From Pseudomonas sp. B33.4 (GTDB lineage Bacteria > Pseudomonadota > Gammaproteobacteria > Pseudomonadales > Pseudomonadaceae): 64,000 nucleotides of DNA. The position numbers were made by a program, and so were the translations under genes. Below, piece by piece: positions 25,929 to 34,112 of the stretch. Where the stretch lies: positions 48,501 to 112,500 of the forward strand of contig NZ_CP140706.1 in the NCBI RefSeq assembly GCF_034555375.1, written 5' to 3'. Every line of letters starts with the position of its first letter. Positions within the stretch are counted from its first letter, which is position 1. The notes beneath the pieces are model-generated. The model saw nothing but the letters and a program-made list of their open reading frames with translations, did not search any database and was not told the origin of the DNA.

Positions 25929-27515
25929 TCATTTCACTTCCGGCGGCGTGGTGAAGGTGTGATACGGCGCCGGTGACGGCACGCTCCACTCCAGACCTTC
26001 CGCGCCATCCCAAGGCTTGGCCGGTGCAGGCTCGCCACCGCGAATCGTCTTGATCACGATGAACAGGAAGAAGATCTGCGTGGCGCCGAACATGAACGCG
26101 CCAATCGAGGAGACCATGTTGAAGTCGGCGAACTGCAGGTTGTAGTCCGGAATCCGTCGCGGCATTCCCGCAAGACCGACGAAGTGCATCGGGAAGAAGG
26201 TCAGGTTCATGCCGACAAACGACAGCCAGAAATGCAACTTGCCGAGGGTTTCGTCGTACATGTGGCCGGTCCATTTCGGCAGCCAGTAGTAGGTCGAGGC
26301 GAAGATCCCGAAGATCGCGCCCGGCACCAGCACGTAATGGAAGTGCGCGACCACAAAGTAGGTGTCCTGATACTGGAAGTCCGCCGGCGCGATGGCCAGC
26401 ATCAACCCGGAGAAACCGCCGATGGAGAACAGGATCACGAACGCCACGGCAAACAGCATCGGCGTCTCGAAGGTCAGTGAGCCTTGCCACATCGTGCTGG
26501 CCCAGTTGAACACCTTCACTCCGGTTGGCACCGCGATCAGCAGCGTGGCGTACATGAAGAACAGCTCGCCCACCAGCGGAATGCCGACCACGAACATGTG
26601 GTGCGCCCAGACAATGAACGACAGGAAGGCGATGCTCGCGGTGGCGTAGACCATCGAGGTGTAGCCGAACAGCGGCTTGCGCGAGAAGGTCGGGATGATC
26701 GAGCTGACGGCGCCGAAGGCCGGCAGGATCATGATGTACACCTCGGGATGGCCGAAGAACCAGAACACATGCTGGAACAGCACCGGGTCACCGCCACCGG
26801 CCGCACTGAAAAAACTGGTGCCGAAGTGGATGTCCATCAGCATCATCGTCACGCAGCCGGCCAGCACCGGCATCACCGCGATCAGCAGAAACGCAGTGAT
26901 CAGCCAGGTCCAGACGAACAGCGGCATTTTCATCAGCGTCATGCCGGGCGCGCGCAGATTGAGGATGGTGGCGATCACGTTGATCGCGCCCATGATCGAA
27001 CTGATGCCCATCAAGTGGATGGCGAAGATGAAGAAGGTCACGCTTTCCGGCGCATACGTTGTCGACAGCGGCGCATAGAACGTCCAGCCGAAGTTCGGTC
27101 CGCCACCGGGGGTGAACAGTGTCGACACGAGGATGAGGAACGCCGCTGGCAATAGCCAGAAGCTGAAGTTGTTCATCCGGGGCAGGGCCATGTCCGGCGC
27201 GCCGATCATCAACGGGATCATCCAGTTGGCGAGGCCGACAAATGCTGGCATCACCGCCCCGAAGACCATCACCAAACCGTGCATGGTGGTCATCTGGTTG
27301 AAGAACGCCGGCTCGACGATTTGCAGCCCCGGCTGGAACAGTTCGGCGCGAATCACCATCGCGAACGTACCGCCAAGCAGGAACATGGAAAACGCAAACC
27401 ACAGGTATAGCGTGCCGATGTCCTTGTGATTGGTGGTCAGCACCCAGCGCATCAGGCCTTTGGCGGGGCCGTGGGCGTGGTCGGCATGACCGTGGTCATC
27501 GATTACAGCGCTCAT
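25929..27515 (-). CDS. ctaD: Cytochrome c oxidase subunit I (aa3 type)
   Basis: 528 residues with twelve membrane helices. Heme and copper ligands are visible: THHG-type first heme a His in MTTMHGLVMVF, CuB/Tyr motif FGHPEVYIMILPAFG, the HH pair in VWAHHMFVVG, and the closing heme ligands in VVAHFHYVL. The D-channel Asn/Asp region (about 115-140) also looks conserved. It is the catalytic subunit that reduces O2 to water and pumps protons. It follows ctaC after 82 bases. Confidence 0.97.
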   Translation of the reverse strand: MSAVIDDHGHADHAHGPAKGLMRWVLTTNHKDIGTLYLWFAFSMFLLGGTFAMVIRAELFQPGLQIVEPAFFNQMTTMHGLVMVFGAVMPAFVGLANWMIPLMIGAPDMALPRMNNFSFWLLPAAFLILVSTLFTPGGGPNFGWTFYAPLSTTYAPESVTFFIFAIHLMGISSIMGAINVIATILNLRAPGMTLMKMPLFVWTWLITAFLLIAVMPVLAGCVTMMLMDIHFGTSFFSAAGGGDPVLFQHVFWFFGHPEVYIMILPAFGAVSSIIPTFSRKPLFGYTSMVYATASIAFLSFIVWAHHMFVVGIPLVGELFFMYATLLIAVPTGVKVFNWASTMWQGSLTFETPMLFAVAFVILFSIGGFSGLMLAIAPADFQYQDTYFVVAHFHYVLVPGAIFGIFASTYYWLPKWTGHMYDETLGKLHFWLSFVGMNLTFFPMHFVGLAGMPRRIPDYNLQFADFNMVSSIGAFMFGATQIFFLFIVIKTIRGGEPAPAKPWDGAEGLEWSVPSPAPYHTFTTPPEVK

Positions 27516-27597
27516 GGCCGGCCTCCTTTACGTGAGTGGATGGGGCAGGCCGGGGCGTGCGGCCCCGACCGGTTCACGACGTACGCGATAGACCGGC

Positions 27598-28725
27598 TCA
27601 TTTGCTTTCCGCCTGTTTCAGCTCCAGCACTTCTTTTGGCGTGACCATGTCGCCCTTGTTGTTGCCCCAGGCGTTACGTTCGTAAGTCACGACCGCTGCG
27701 ATATCGACTTCCGACAGCTGCTTGCCGAACGCCGCCATGGCGGTGCCGGGCTTGCCGTGGAAGACAATGCTCAAGTGGCCTTCTTTCGGGCCGGTGGCGA
27801 TTTTCGAGCCCTTGAGCGCCGGGAACATTGGCGGCAGGCCCTGACCTTCGGCCTGGTGACAGGACACGCAGGTGGTGTGATAGATCTTGTCGCCGCGTTC
27901 CTTGAGTTCGTCGAGCGTCCATTCCTTGCTGGTCAGCTCTTTAAGCTGGGCGGCTTCGGCTTTGCGCTCGGCGAGCCACTTGTCGTAGTCAGCCTTGTCC
28001 TTCACCTCGACCACGATCGGCATGAAGCCGTGATCCTTGCCGCACAATTCGGCGCACTGGCCACGGTAGATTCCGGGTTTGTCGATGCGCGTCCACGCCT
28101 CGTTGACGAAGCCCGGAATCGCATCGCGCTTGACCGCGAAGGCCGGCACCCACCACGAGTGGATAACGTCGGCGGAGGTCACGAGGAAGCGCACCTTCGC
28201 CCCGGTCGGCAGCACCAATGGCTTGTCGACCTCGAGCAAGTAGTGCTCGCCCTTGGTTTCCTTGTTGTGGATCTGCTCGGCGGGGGTGGCCAGGTTGCTG
28301 AAGAACTCGACGTCCTGGCCCAGGTATTTGTAGTGCCACTTCCACTGATAACCGGTGATCTGGATATCGATATCCGGCTCACTGGTGTCGTACATCTTGA
28401 TCAGTGTGGCGGTCGCCGGTACGGCCATCGCCACCAGAATCAGGAACGGTACGACGGTCCAGAGAATTTCGACGGTGGTGCTTTCGTGGAATTTTGCGGC
28501 GACCTGCCCGGTAGAACGGCGGTGCACCATCATCGACCAGAACATGGCGCCGAAGACGATGATCCCGATCACCACACAGATCCAGAAAATGGTCATGTGC
28601 AGGTCGAATACTGCGTGACTGATTTCAGTCGCTCCAGGCGCCATATTCACAGTCCATGCGGCGTGCGCCGGACTGAAAATCGACCACAACAGGAGGCCCA
28701 TCCAGACGTGTGGATGTCGCATCAT
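27598..28725 (-). CDS. ctaC: Cytochrome c oxidase subunit II with fused cytochrome c domain
   Basis: 375 residues: signal peptide (ending AHAAW), two membrane helices (about 40-62 and 83-107), and a cupredoxin domain with the CuA site CAELCGKDHGFM plus the upstream His in VIHSWWVPAF. A C-terminal cytochrome c domain carries heme site CVSCH, with the axial Met in the GKPGTAMAAFG segment. This makes it a caa3-like subunit II that accepts electrons through its own heme. Two adjacent ATGs (28725 and 28722) are possible starts; an AGGGG core favours the first. Confidence 0.96.
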   Translation of the reverse strand: MMRHPHVWMGLLLWSIFSPAHAAWTVNMAPGATEISHAVFDLHMTIFWICVVIGIIVFGAMFWSMMVHRRSTGQVAAKFHESTTVEILWTVVPFLILVAMAVPATATLIKMYDTSEPDIDIQITGYQWKWHYKYLGQDVEFFSNLATPAEQIHNKETKGEHYLLEVDKPLVLPTGAKVRFLVTSADVIHSWWVPAFAVKRDAIPGFVNEAWTRIDKPGIYRGQCAELCGKDHGFMPIVVEVKDKADYDKWLAERKAEAAQLKELTSKEWTLDELKERGDKIYHTTCVSCHQAEGQGLPPMFPALKGSKIATGPKEGHLSIVFHGKPGTAMAAFGKQLSEVDIAAVVTYERNAWGNNKGDMVTPKEVLELKQAESK

Positions 28726-29094
28726 TGCGGGTTCCCCTTATCGTTCTTGTTATCCCGCCGGCTTTCGCCTGCGGCAAGGGAGCGGCTGCATCAGACTACG
28801 AACTTGAATCGCCGGGCCTTGCTGCGGGTGCAGTCGGGCGTCATCAGCTAACTCCATTCACTGGCGAGTATAGACAGCGACGGGAAATTGCAATGTGTGG
28901 ACGTAAATGATCTGAAACAGCGGGTACTTGCATTCGAGGGCACGAATGGAGAAGGATGCAGACGAGTGGTGGCAAATCGATATAACGCAGGTGCATCAAG
29001 GATGAAATAATTATGACAAATGCGTCTTAGCATTTTTCGTAAGCCAGCTAAGTTATGTCTTCCCTATTTCATTGCCTTGTTTCCTGGAGTTTTC
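28726..29094. other. Intergenic region upstream of ctaC (369 bases)
   Basis: This gap holds the leftward promoter region of the oxidase operon and the rightward promoter of the gene at 29095. Bases near 29000-29060 are AT-rich. No clear sigma-factor boxes, hairpins or ORFs with an RBS were recognised. Confidence 0.5.
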
Positions 29095-29745
29095 ATGAAC
29101 ACCGCCGCATTGCGCGAGCAGATCCAAAAAGCCCAACAACACGAAAAAGATACCGGCCTGCTGACCCGTCAGCTGGAAAGCAAGCTGCCTCATTTACACC
29201 CGGCGATCCAATTGCCGGAAGCCGACGCCAATGGCGTGCTGACGCGTTTTGTCGCCGCCTACATCGATGAAGTGCCGGACCTGCTGGACGCAGCCAATGA
29301 AGTCGCCAGGGAAGCGGGAATCGAGTCGCAGATCAAACCGGTGCTGAAAATCGCCGAGCAGTATTTCCTCCAGCCGCCAGCCATCATGGCCGGGCACGTT
29401 GGCCTGGACAGCCTGCTCGACGAAGCCTATCTGGCGCACCGTTTTGTCGAAGAGGTCAACGACCTGTACATCAAGCATTTCGGCCAGCCACTGATCCCCC
29501 TGGACATGACGGTCGCCAACTTGATTGCTCACCAATTGATCGGTGAGGAATTTGCCAACCAACTGGACGAAGCGGTGCATCACGCGATCGACGAGATGCT
29601 CAACGACGAGAGTTTTGCGCTGGAGTCGGTAGAAGCCTACCGCGGCAAACTCAGCAGCCCGGACACCGGCGCCGCGTGGAAACGCTGGCCGTGCATGGGC
29701 CGCCGACTGGGTGTGGGCCTGGAACTGGACCAGCCTGCTGCCTGA
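29095..29745 (+). CDS. Conserved hypothetical protein
   Basis: 216 residues from the ATG at 29095, preceded by CTGGAG at six bases. The frame is open upstream from 29020 but lacks an RBS. It is soluble, acidic and mostly helical, with no signal peptide or membrane segment. Readable conserved-looking stretches are QPPAIMAGHVGLDSLLDEAY and DMTVANLIAHQLIGEEFAN. No known domain was recognised. It stands alone between the oxidase promoter and a REP pair. Confidence 0.75.
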   Translation: MNTAALREQIQKAQQHEKDTGLLTRQLESKLPHLHPAIQLPEADANGVLTRFVAAYIDEVPDLLDAANEVAREAGIESQIKPVLKIAEQYFLQPPAIMAGHVGLDSLLDEAYLAHRFVEEVNDLYIKHFGQPLIPLDMTVANLIAHQLIGEEFANQLDEAVHHAIDEMLNDESFALESVEAYRGKLSSPDTGAAWKRWPCMGRRLGVGLELDQPAA

Positions 29746-29762
29746 GTTACACACAATCCAAT

Positions 29763-29853
29763 GTAGGAGTGAGCCTGCTCGCGATGGCGATAGATCAATC
29801 AACATCTTTGTTGACTGACCCACCGCCATCGCGAGCAGGCTCACTCCTACAGG
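29763..29853. repeat. Inverted REP pair
   Basis: Arms GTAGGAGTGAGCCTGCTCGC (from 29763) and the reverse complement ending near 29853 are separated by about 37 bases. A variant of the GGGAGCGAGCCTGCTCGC family, it lies between the convergent hypothetical gene and the SulP transporter. Confidence 0.88.
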
Positions 29854-29874
29854 GTTTGAGTTCAACCCGGAGAT

Positions 29875-31401
29875 TTAGCCGGCAGCACCGATACCGGTAG
29901 TGGTTCGAATCCGTCCCTCAAGCCTGCGCTTCAACCCCCGCGACTCGATCAACAGCTTCGAGCCCTTCGCCGCATTCGCCCGGCCCCATTCCTCCAGCAA
30001 CTCCAGACACGAGTGGTCGATGTAGCTCAGGTTATTGAGCGGCACATGCACCGTCGTCCCCTGCGGAATACTGCCCAGTACCTGGGTCAGTGCTGGCACT
30101 TTGAGAAAGGTGGCTGCACCGACCAGACGCAATTCCATCTCACCATCCTGCGGCAGATCGATCAGGCTGATCTTCAAACGCGAAGCCTTGAACGCCAGCT
30201 TCAACATCGTCAGACCGAAACCGATCAACACGCCCGTCAGCAGGTCGGTGAAGATGATCGCCAGCGCCGTCGCCGCGTAGGTGAACATCGGCATCCGCCC
30301 ATAGCGACCCAGGCCTCGAAACGCCTTGAGATCGACCAGTTTGAAACCGGTATAGACCAGCACGCCCGCCAGACTTGCCACCGGAATGCTTTGCAGCACA
30401 CTCGACAGCAGCAACACGAACGCCAGCAGCCACAGGCCATGGAAGATCGTCGAATAACGCGTGGTCGCGCCGGCCTGGACGTTGGCCGAGCTGCGCACGA
30501 TCACCCCGGTCATCGGCAGTGCGCCGAGCAGACCGCAGAGCATGTTGCCGACCCCTTGCGCCGACAGTTCACGGTCGAAGTCCGAACGCACGCCGCTGTG
30601 CATGCGATCCACTGCTGCGGCGGACAGCAGGGTTTCCGCGCTGGCGATAAACGCCACGGCGAACGCGGCGATCAGCAGCGTCGGGTCGGCCAGGCTGAGC
30701 AGATCTGCAGGCTTGAGCCAATCGATGGCCTCCGCCAGATTCGCCGGCACTTCAACACGCTTCACCTGCAAAGCGAGCAACAGACTTGCCCCGGTCGCCA
30801 GACCTACACCGAGCAACGCACCCGGAACGAAGCGCAACGAATGCGGACGAAACTTCTCCCACAACCACATCACCGCAATCGTCGACAGCCCGAGTAGCCC
30901 GGCCTGCCAGCCGAACGACGGCAGCGCTTGTGCCACTGCCGCCGGGAACGCGGTGAGGTTATCCAGCCCCGAAGGCTTGGGCGACGCATCCAGCATCACA
31001 TGCACCTGCGACAGCACGATCAAGACGCCAATCCCCGCCAGCATCCCGTACACCACCGCTGGCGCCGTGACCCGAAACCAGCAACCGAGCTTCAAGCGCC
31101 CGGCGACCAGTTGCAGAAAACCGGCGAGCAGCAGAATCGGCCCGAGCATCTCGATGCCGTGCTGACGCACCAGTTCAAACACCAACACCGCCAGACCCGC
31201 CGCCGGCCCGCTGACCTGTAACGGCGATCCCGCCAGCCAGCCGACCACCAGACCACCGATGATCCCGGTGATCAGCCCTTTGGCCGGCGGCAACCCTGAG
31301 GCGATCGCAATACCCATGCACAGCGGCAGGGCGACCAGAAACACAACCACTGAAGCGAGCAGCTCCCGTGGCAACACCGCTTTCAATTGAGCCGCACGCA
31401 T
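29875..31401 (-). CDS. SulP/SLC26 family anion transporter with STAS domain
   Basis: 508 residues from the ATG at 31401 (MRAAQLKAVL), which has GGGAG seven bases upstream; the frame is open ten codons further. Ten to twelve membrane segments hold the family landmarks VVFLVALPLCMGIAIASG and GLPPAKGLITGIIGG. A short STAS-like domain occupies the last 90 residues (TTVHVPLNNLSYIDHSCLEL). SulP proteins carry sulfate, bicarbonate or related anions. The beta-carbonic anhydrase gene directly upstream on the same strand argues for bicarbonate or a CO2-linked role over sulfate, but this is inference. Confidence 0.9.
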   Translation of the reverse strand: MRAAQLKAVLPRELLASVVVFLVALPLCMGIAIASGLPPAKGLITGIIGGLVVGWLAGSPLQVSGPAAGLAVLVFELVRQHGIEMLGPILLLAGFLQLVAGRLKLGCWFRVTAPAVVYGMLAGIGVLIVLSQVHVMLDASPKPSGLDNLTAFPAAVAQALPSFGWQAGLLGLSTIAVMWLWEKFRPHSLRFVPGALLGVGLATGASLLLALQVKRVEVPANLAEAIDWLKPADLLSLADPTLLIAAFAVAFIASAETLLSAAAVDRMHSGVRSDFDRELSAQGVGNMLCGLLGALPMTGVIVRSSANVQAGATTRYSTIFHGLWLLAFVLLLSSVLQSIPVASLAGVLVYTGFKLVDLKAFRGLGRYGRMPMFTYAATALAIIFTDLLTGVLIGFGLTMLKLAFKASRLKISLIDLPQDGEMELRLVGAATFLKVPALTQVLGSIPQGTTVHVPLNNLSYIDHSCLELLEEWGRANAAKGSKLLIESRGLKRRLEGRIRTTTGIGAAG

Positions 31402-31491
31402 GGCGATTCTCCCGAAGTTTTCTTCAGGCATGGCGAGGCCGGGTCGCTGAATCAGCGACCGGCGTCAAACCACACAGATGTTTAGGAGGAT

Positions 31492-32220
31492 TTAGAAGCG
31501 CGCTTTGGGCGTCGCCACCGGAATCGGATGGCTGCCGTCGAGCGGCAGGAAACGGCCCTGATCCGCGTCGTAAGCTTTGATTTCGCTGGTTTCGATGTCG
31601 TAGACCCAGCCATGGATGAACAAATGACCGTTCGCCATGCGCGAGGCTACCGAAGGATGGGTACGCAAGTGCTGCAATTGGGCGATGACGTTTTCCTCGG
31701 TGAGGATCGGCATGCTTTCTTTTTCGTCGGCGCAGTTACAGTTCTCATGCACCATGGTTTTCGCGACTTCAGCGTGGCGCAGCCAGGCTTTGACCGTCGG
31801 CATTTTTTCCAGGCTGTCCGGGTTGAGCACCGCACGCATGGCGCCGCAATCGGAGTGGCCGCAGATGATGATGTGCTGCACGCCGAGCGCCAGTACCGCG
31901 TATTCGATGGCGGTGGAAACGCCGCCGTTCATCTGCCCGTAAGGCGGCACAACGTTGCCGACGTTACGGGTCACGAACAGATCGCCGGGCGAGCTGTGAG
32001 TAATCAGCTCGGGGACGATACGCGAGTCGGCGCAGGTGATGAACATCGCCTTGGGCGCCTGGGCCGTGGCGAGTTTCTTGAAGAGTTCTTCCTGCTGTGG
32101 GAAGACCTCATGATGAAAATGCAAAAAGCCGTCTACGATCTGTCGCAGCGCTGCATCGGCGGATTCCGCTTCAGGGGTTTGCGCCGACGCAGCCAACGGC
32201 TGTTTATCCTTGTCACTCAT
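31492..32220 (-). CDS. Beta-class carbonic anhydrase
   Basis: 242 residues. The zinc ligands of a beta-carbonic anhydrase are all visible: Cys and the Asp-Arg dyad in CADSRIVPEL, then His and Cys in CGHSDCGAM. It interconverts CO2 and bicarbonate in the cytoplasm. The N-terminus before residue 30 is a flexible extension. An RBS (GAGGA) lies seven bases before the ATG. It is upstream of the SulP transporter gene (90 bases apart), which supports a joint bicarbonate supply or pH role. Confidence 0.95.
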   Translation of the reverse strand: MSDKDKQPLAASAQTPEAESADAALRQIVDGFLHFHHEVFPQQEELFKKLATAQAPKAMFITCADSRIVPELITHSSPGDLFVTRNVGNVVPPYGQMNGGVSTAIEYAVLALGVQHIIICGHSDCGAMRAVLNPDSLEKMPTVKAWLRHAEVAKTMVHENCNCADEKESMPILTEENVIAQLQHLRTHPSVASRMANGHLFIHGWVYDIETSEIKAYDADQGRFLPLDGSHPIPVATPKARF

Positions 32221-32457
32221 GATTCATCCTCTTTGGCGGATTAGGGGAGTCATTCCCATGTATTCCGGTATGAAGCCAGTGGCTGTTTAAACATCCGGGT
32301 CATCCCGACCCGTCAGTCACTCGATGAACAAGGTAGCCGCCGAAACTTAACTCAAACTGAATCAAACGCTCTAGAACGTGTGTTCCAGGTCACAAAAAAC
32401 GTGACTGGGTGATTTCGGCGGAAGGATTCCGACCCCTCAACCATAGGCCAATTGTCG

Positions 32458-33516
32458 CTAAATCAACGACATCTGGCGACCCGGCGGACAGAAGGCTGTG
32501 CAATCGAGGTTGTAGCCTTCGCGATGATTCAGACCAAGGCGTTTAATCGCCTTCGCAAACCGCTGAGCCAACAGATCGGCAAACACTCCTTCGCCGCGCA
32601 TGCGTGCGCTAAAACGACTGTCGTACAGCTCGCCGCCACGGCTCTGACGGATCAGGCTCAAGACATGCGCCGCCCGTTGCGGATAGTGCGCCTGCAGCCA
32701 TTCTTCGAACAGCGGCGCCACTTCCAGCGGTAGACGCAACATCATGTAGGCGGCACTTTGCGCGCCGGCGGCGTGGGCCTCGTTGAGCAGGTTTTCGATC
32801 TCGCTGTCGTTGATCATCGGAATCATCGGCGAACACAGCACACCGACCGGAATCCCCGCCTCGCGCATCACTCGAATAGCGCGCAATCGCGCCTTGGGCG
32901 CCGCCGCGCGCGGTTCGAGGATGCGTTTGAGCTCGTCATCGAGCGTGGTCAGGCTGATCATCACCGCGACCAACCGTTGCTGCGCCAGTTCGGTGAGCAG
33001 GTCGAGGTCGCGCAGGATCAGCGAGCCCTTGGTGACGATGGTTACCGGATGCCTGTAACGCAGCAGCACTTCGAGGGTCTGGCGGGTGATTTTGTGTTCG
33101 CGTTCGATTGGCTGATACGGGTCGGTGTTGGAACCCAGATTGATCGGCGCGCATTGATAGCCTTTTTTTCCGAGCTGTTCTTCCAGCACTTGGGCGGCGT
33201 TGGTCTTGGCGATCAGCCTGGTTTCGAAATCCAGCCCCGGCGACATGTCCCAATAGGCGTGGCTGGGCCGTGCGTAGCAATAGATGCAGCCATGTTCGCA
33301 GCCGCGATAAGGATTGATCGAGCGGTCGAAAGGCAGATCCGGTGAAGTGTTGCGGGTGATGATGGTTTTTGCGGTTTCGATCATCACCTCGGTGCCTTGC
33401 GTCAGCGGCACTTCCTGATACCAGCCGTCATCCTCGGCCACCGAGCGGTTCGGCGCGAAGCGGTTATGCGGGTTGCTGGCGGTGCCGCGACCGCGTGGCG
33501 GGAGAGCGTTGATCAT
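32458..33516 (-). CDS. Radical SAM protein, PA0069/SplB-like family
   Basis: 352 residues. The iron-sulfur motif CEHGCIYCYARPSH fits CxxxCxxC, starting near residue 73 and preceded by the fold's usual INPYRGCEHG. Later elements are GSNTDPYQPIE and PVTIVTKGSL, as in SplB-related radical SAM enzymes. The substrate is unknown; spore photoproduct lyase itself is not expected in a non-sporing bacterium. A LexA-type box immediately upstream (33533-33548) and the RBS AGGAG at eight bases indicate control by the SOS response, which agrees with recalled inclusion of P. aeruginosa PA0069 in the LexA regulon. A role in DNA repair is therefore plausible. Confidence 0.92.
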   Translation of the reverse strand: MINALPPRGRGTASNPHNRFAPNRSVAEDDGWYQEVPLTQGTEVMIETAKTIITRNTSPDLPFDRSINPYRGCEHGCIYCYARPSHAYWDMSPGLDFETRLIAKTNAAQVLEEQLGKKGYQCAPINLGSNTDPYQPIEREHKITRQTLEVLLRYRHPVTIVTKGSLILRDLDLLTELAQQRLVAVMISLTTLDDELKRILEPRAAAPKARLRAIRVMREAGIPVGVLCSPMIPMINDSEIENLLNEAHAAGAQSAAYMMLRLPLEVAPLFEEWLQAHYPQRAAHVLSLIRQSRGGELYDSRFSARMRGEGVFADLLAQRFAKAIKRLGLNHREGYNLDCTAFCPPGRQMSLI

Positions 33517-33532
33517 TGGGTGGGCTCCTGAT

Positions 33533-33548
33533 CTGTATATGCATACAG
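33533..33548. promoter_or_regulatory. LexA (SOS) box
   Basis: CTGTATATGCATACAG is a 16-base CTG-N10-CAG palindrome matching the gamma-proteobacterial LexA consensus (CTGTATATATATACAG) at 14 of 16 positions. It lies 16 bases upstream of the radical SAM start, just outside its RBS. Confidence 0.85.
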
Positions 33549-33739
33549 TACCTGAGCGTGCTCGGTGTGATCCAGTACCGTTCAGCGATGGGGCTTTGAA
33601 TTCTAGAGTTTATATAGAGGTGCAAAGGCTAAATACAACCCGAGATACATATGCTCGATTGTCGCGACAAGTTATCGAATATAGTCTTGGCCACTTCCAT
33701 CGGCACTTGTCCGATAATTAAATTAAAAGGATTTAATTC

Positions 33740-34042
33740 ATGTCTTTTCTCAATCAGCGTGGCGTTTTTATGCAACTGATGCTGCCCAATGCATCGGAGC
33801 CCAATACCATTGTTTCGATGCAACTTGCGCGCAAGGAGTTGGGCTGGAACGCCGAGCAGGAACTGCCGACCGAGACTCTGGTTGACTCGATCTACGTGGT
33901 GGCGGTGTCCAGCGACCGTGGCAAGACCTTCACTATCCGCACCAACAAGAAAGATGTCGACGGTGATGGCGATATTGATAACGATGACAAGGCGAAGTTG
34001 ATTGCGCTGGCCAAGGCTTATGTAAGTATTGTTAATCCTTGA
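33740..34042 (+). CDS. Small orphan protein with a canonical EF-hand-type calcium loop
   Basis: 100 residues. The loop DVDGDGDIDNDD at positions 72-83 fits the 12-residue EF-hand/dockerin calcium-binding pattern exactly (Asp 1, 3, 5, Gly 6, Ile 8, Asp 9, Asp 12). The rest, with MQLARKELGWNAEQELP and SIYVVAVSSDRGKTFTIRTN, resembles no family I know. There is no signal peptide or membrane segment, so it may be cytoplasmic, or exported by a leaderless route. An AAGG Shine-Dalgarno lies about nine bases upstream, and the 130 bases before it are clearly AT-rich relative to the neighbourhood, a sign of possible acquisition. A strong bidirectional terminator follows. Confidence 0.75.
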   Translation: MSFLNQRGVFMQLMLPNASEPNTIVSMQLARKELGWNAEQELPTETLVDSIYVVAVSSDRGKTFTIRTNKKDVDGDGDIDNDDKAKLIALAKAYVSIVNP

Positions 34043-34074
34043 GATCGAAGTTTGTTGCGATATACGTATATTAA

Positions 34075-34107
34075 AAAACCCTGCATGAACGGTTCATGCA
34101 GGGTTTC
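34075..34107. terminator. Bidirectional terminator
   Basis: AAACCCTGCATGAAC-G-GTTCATGCAGGGTTT is a perfect stem with A- and T-rich flanks. It separates the convergent small EF-hand gene and the cytochrome c subunit gene. Confidence 0.9.
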
Positions 34108-34112
34108 TGTTT

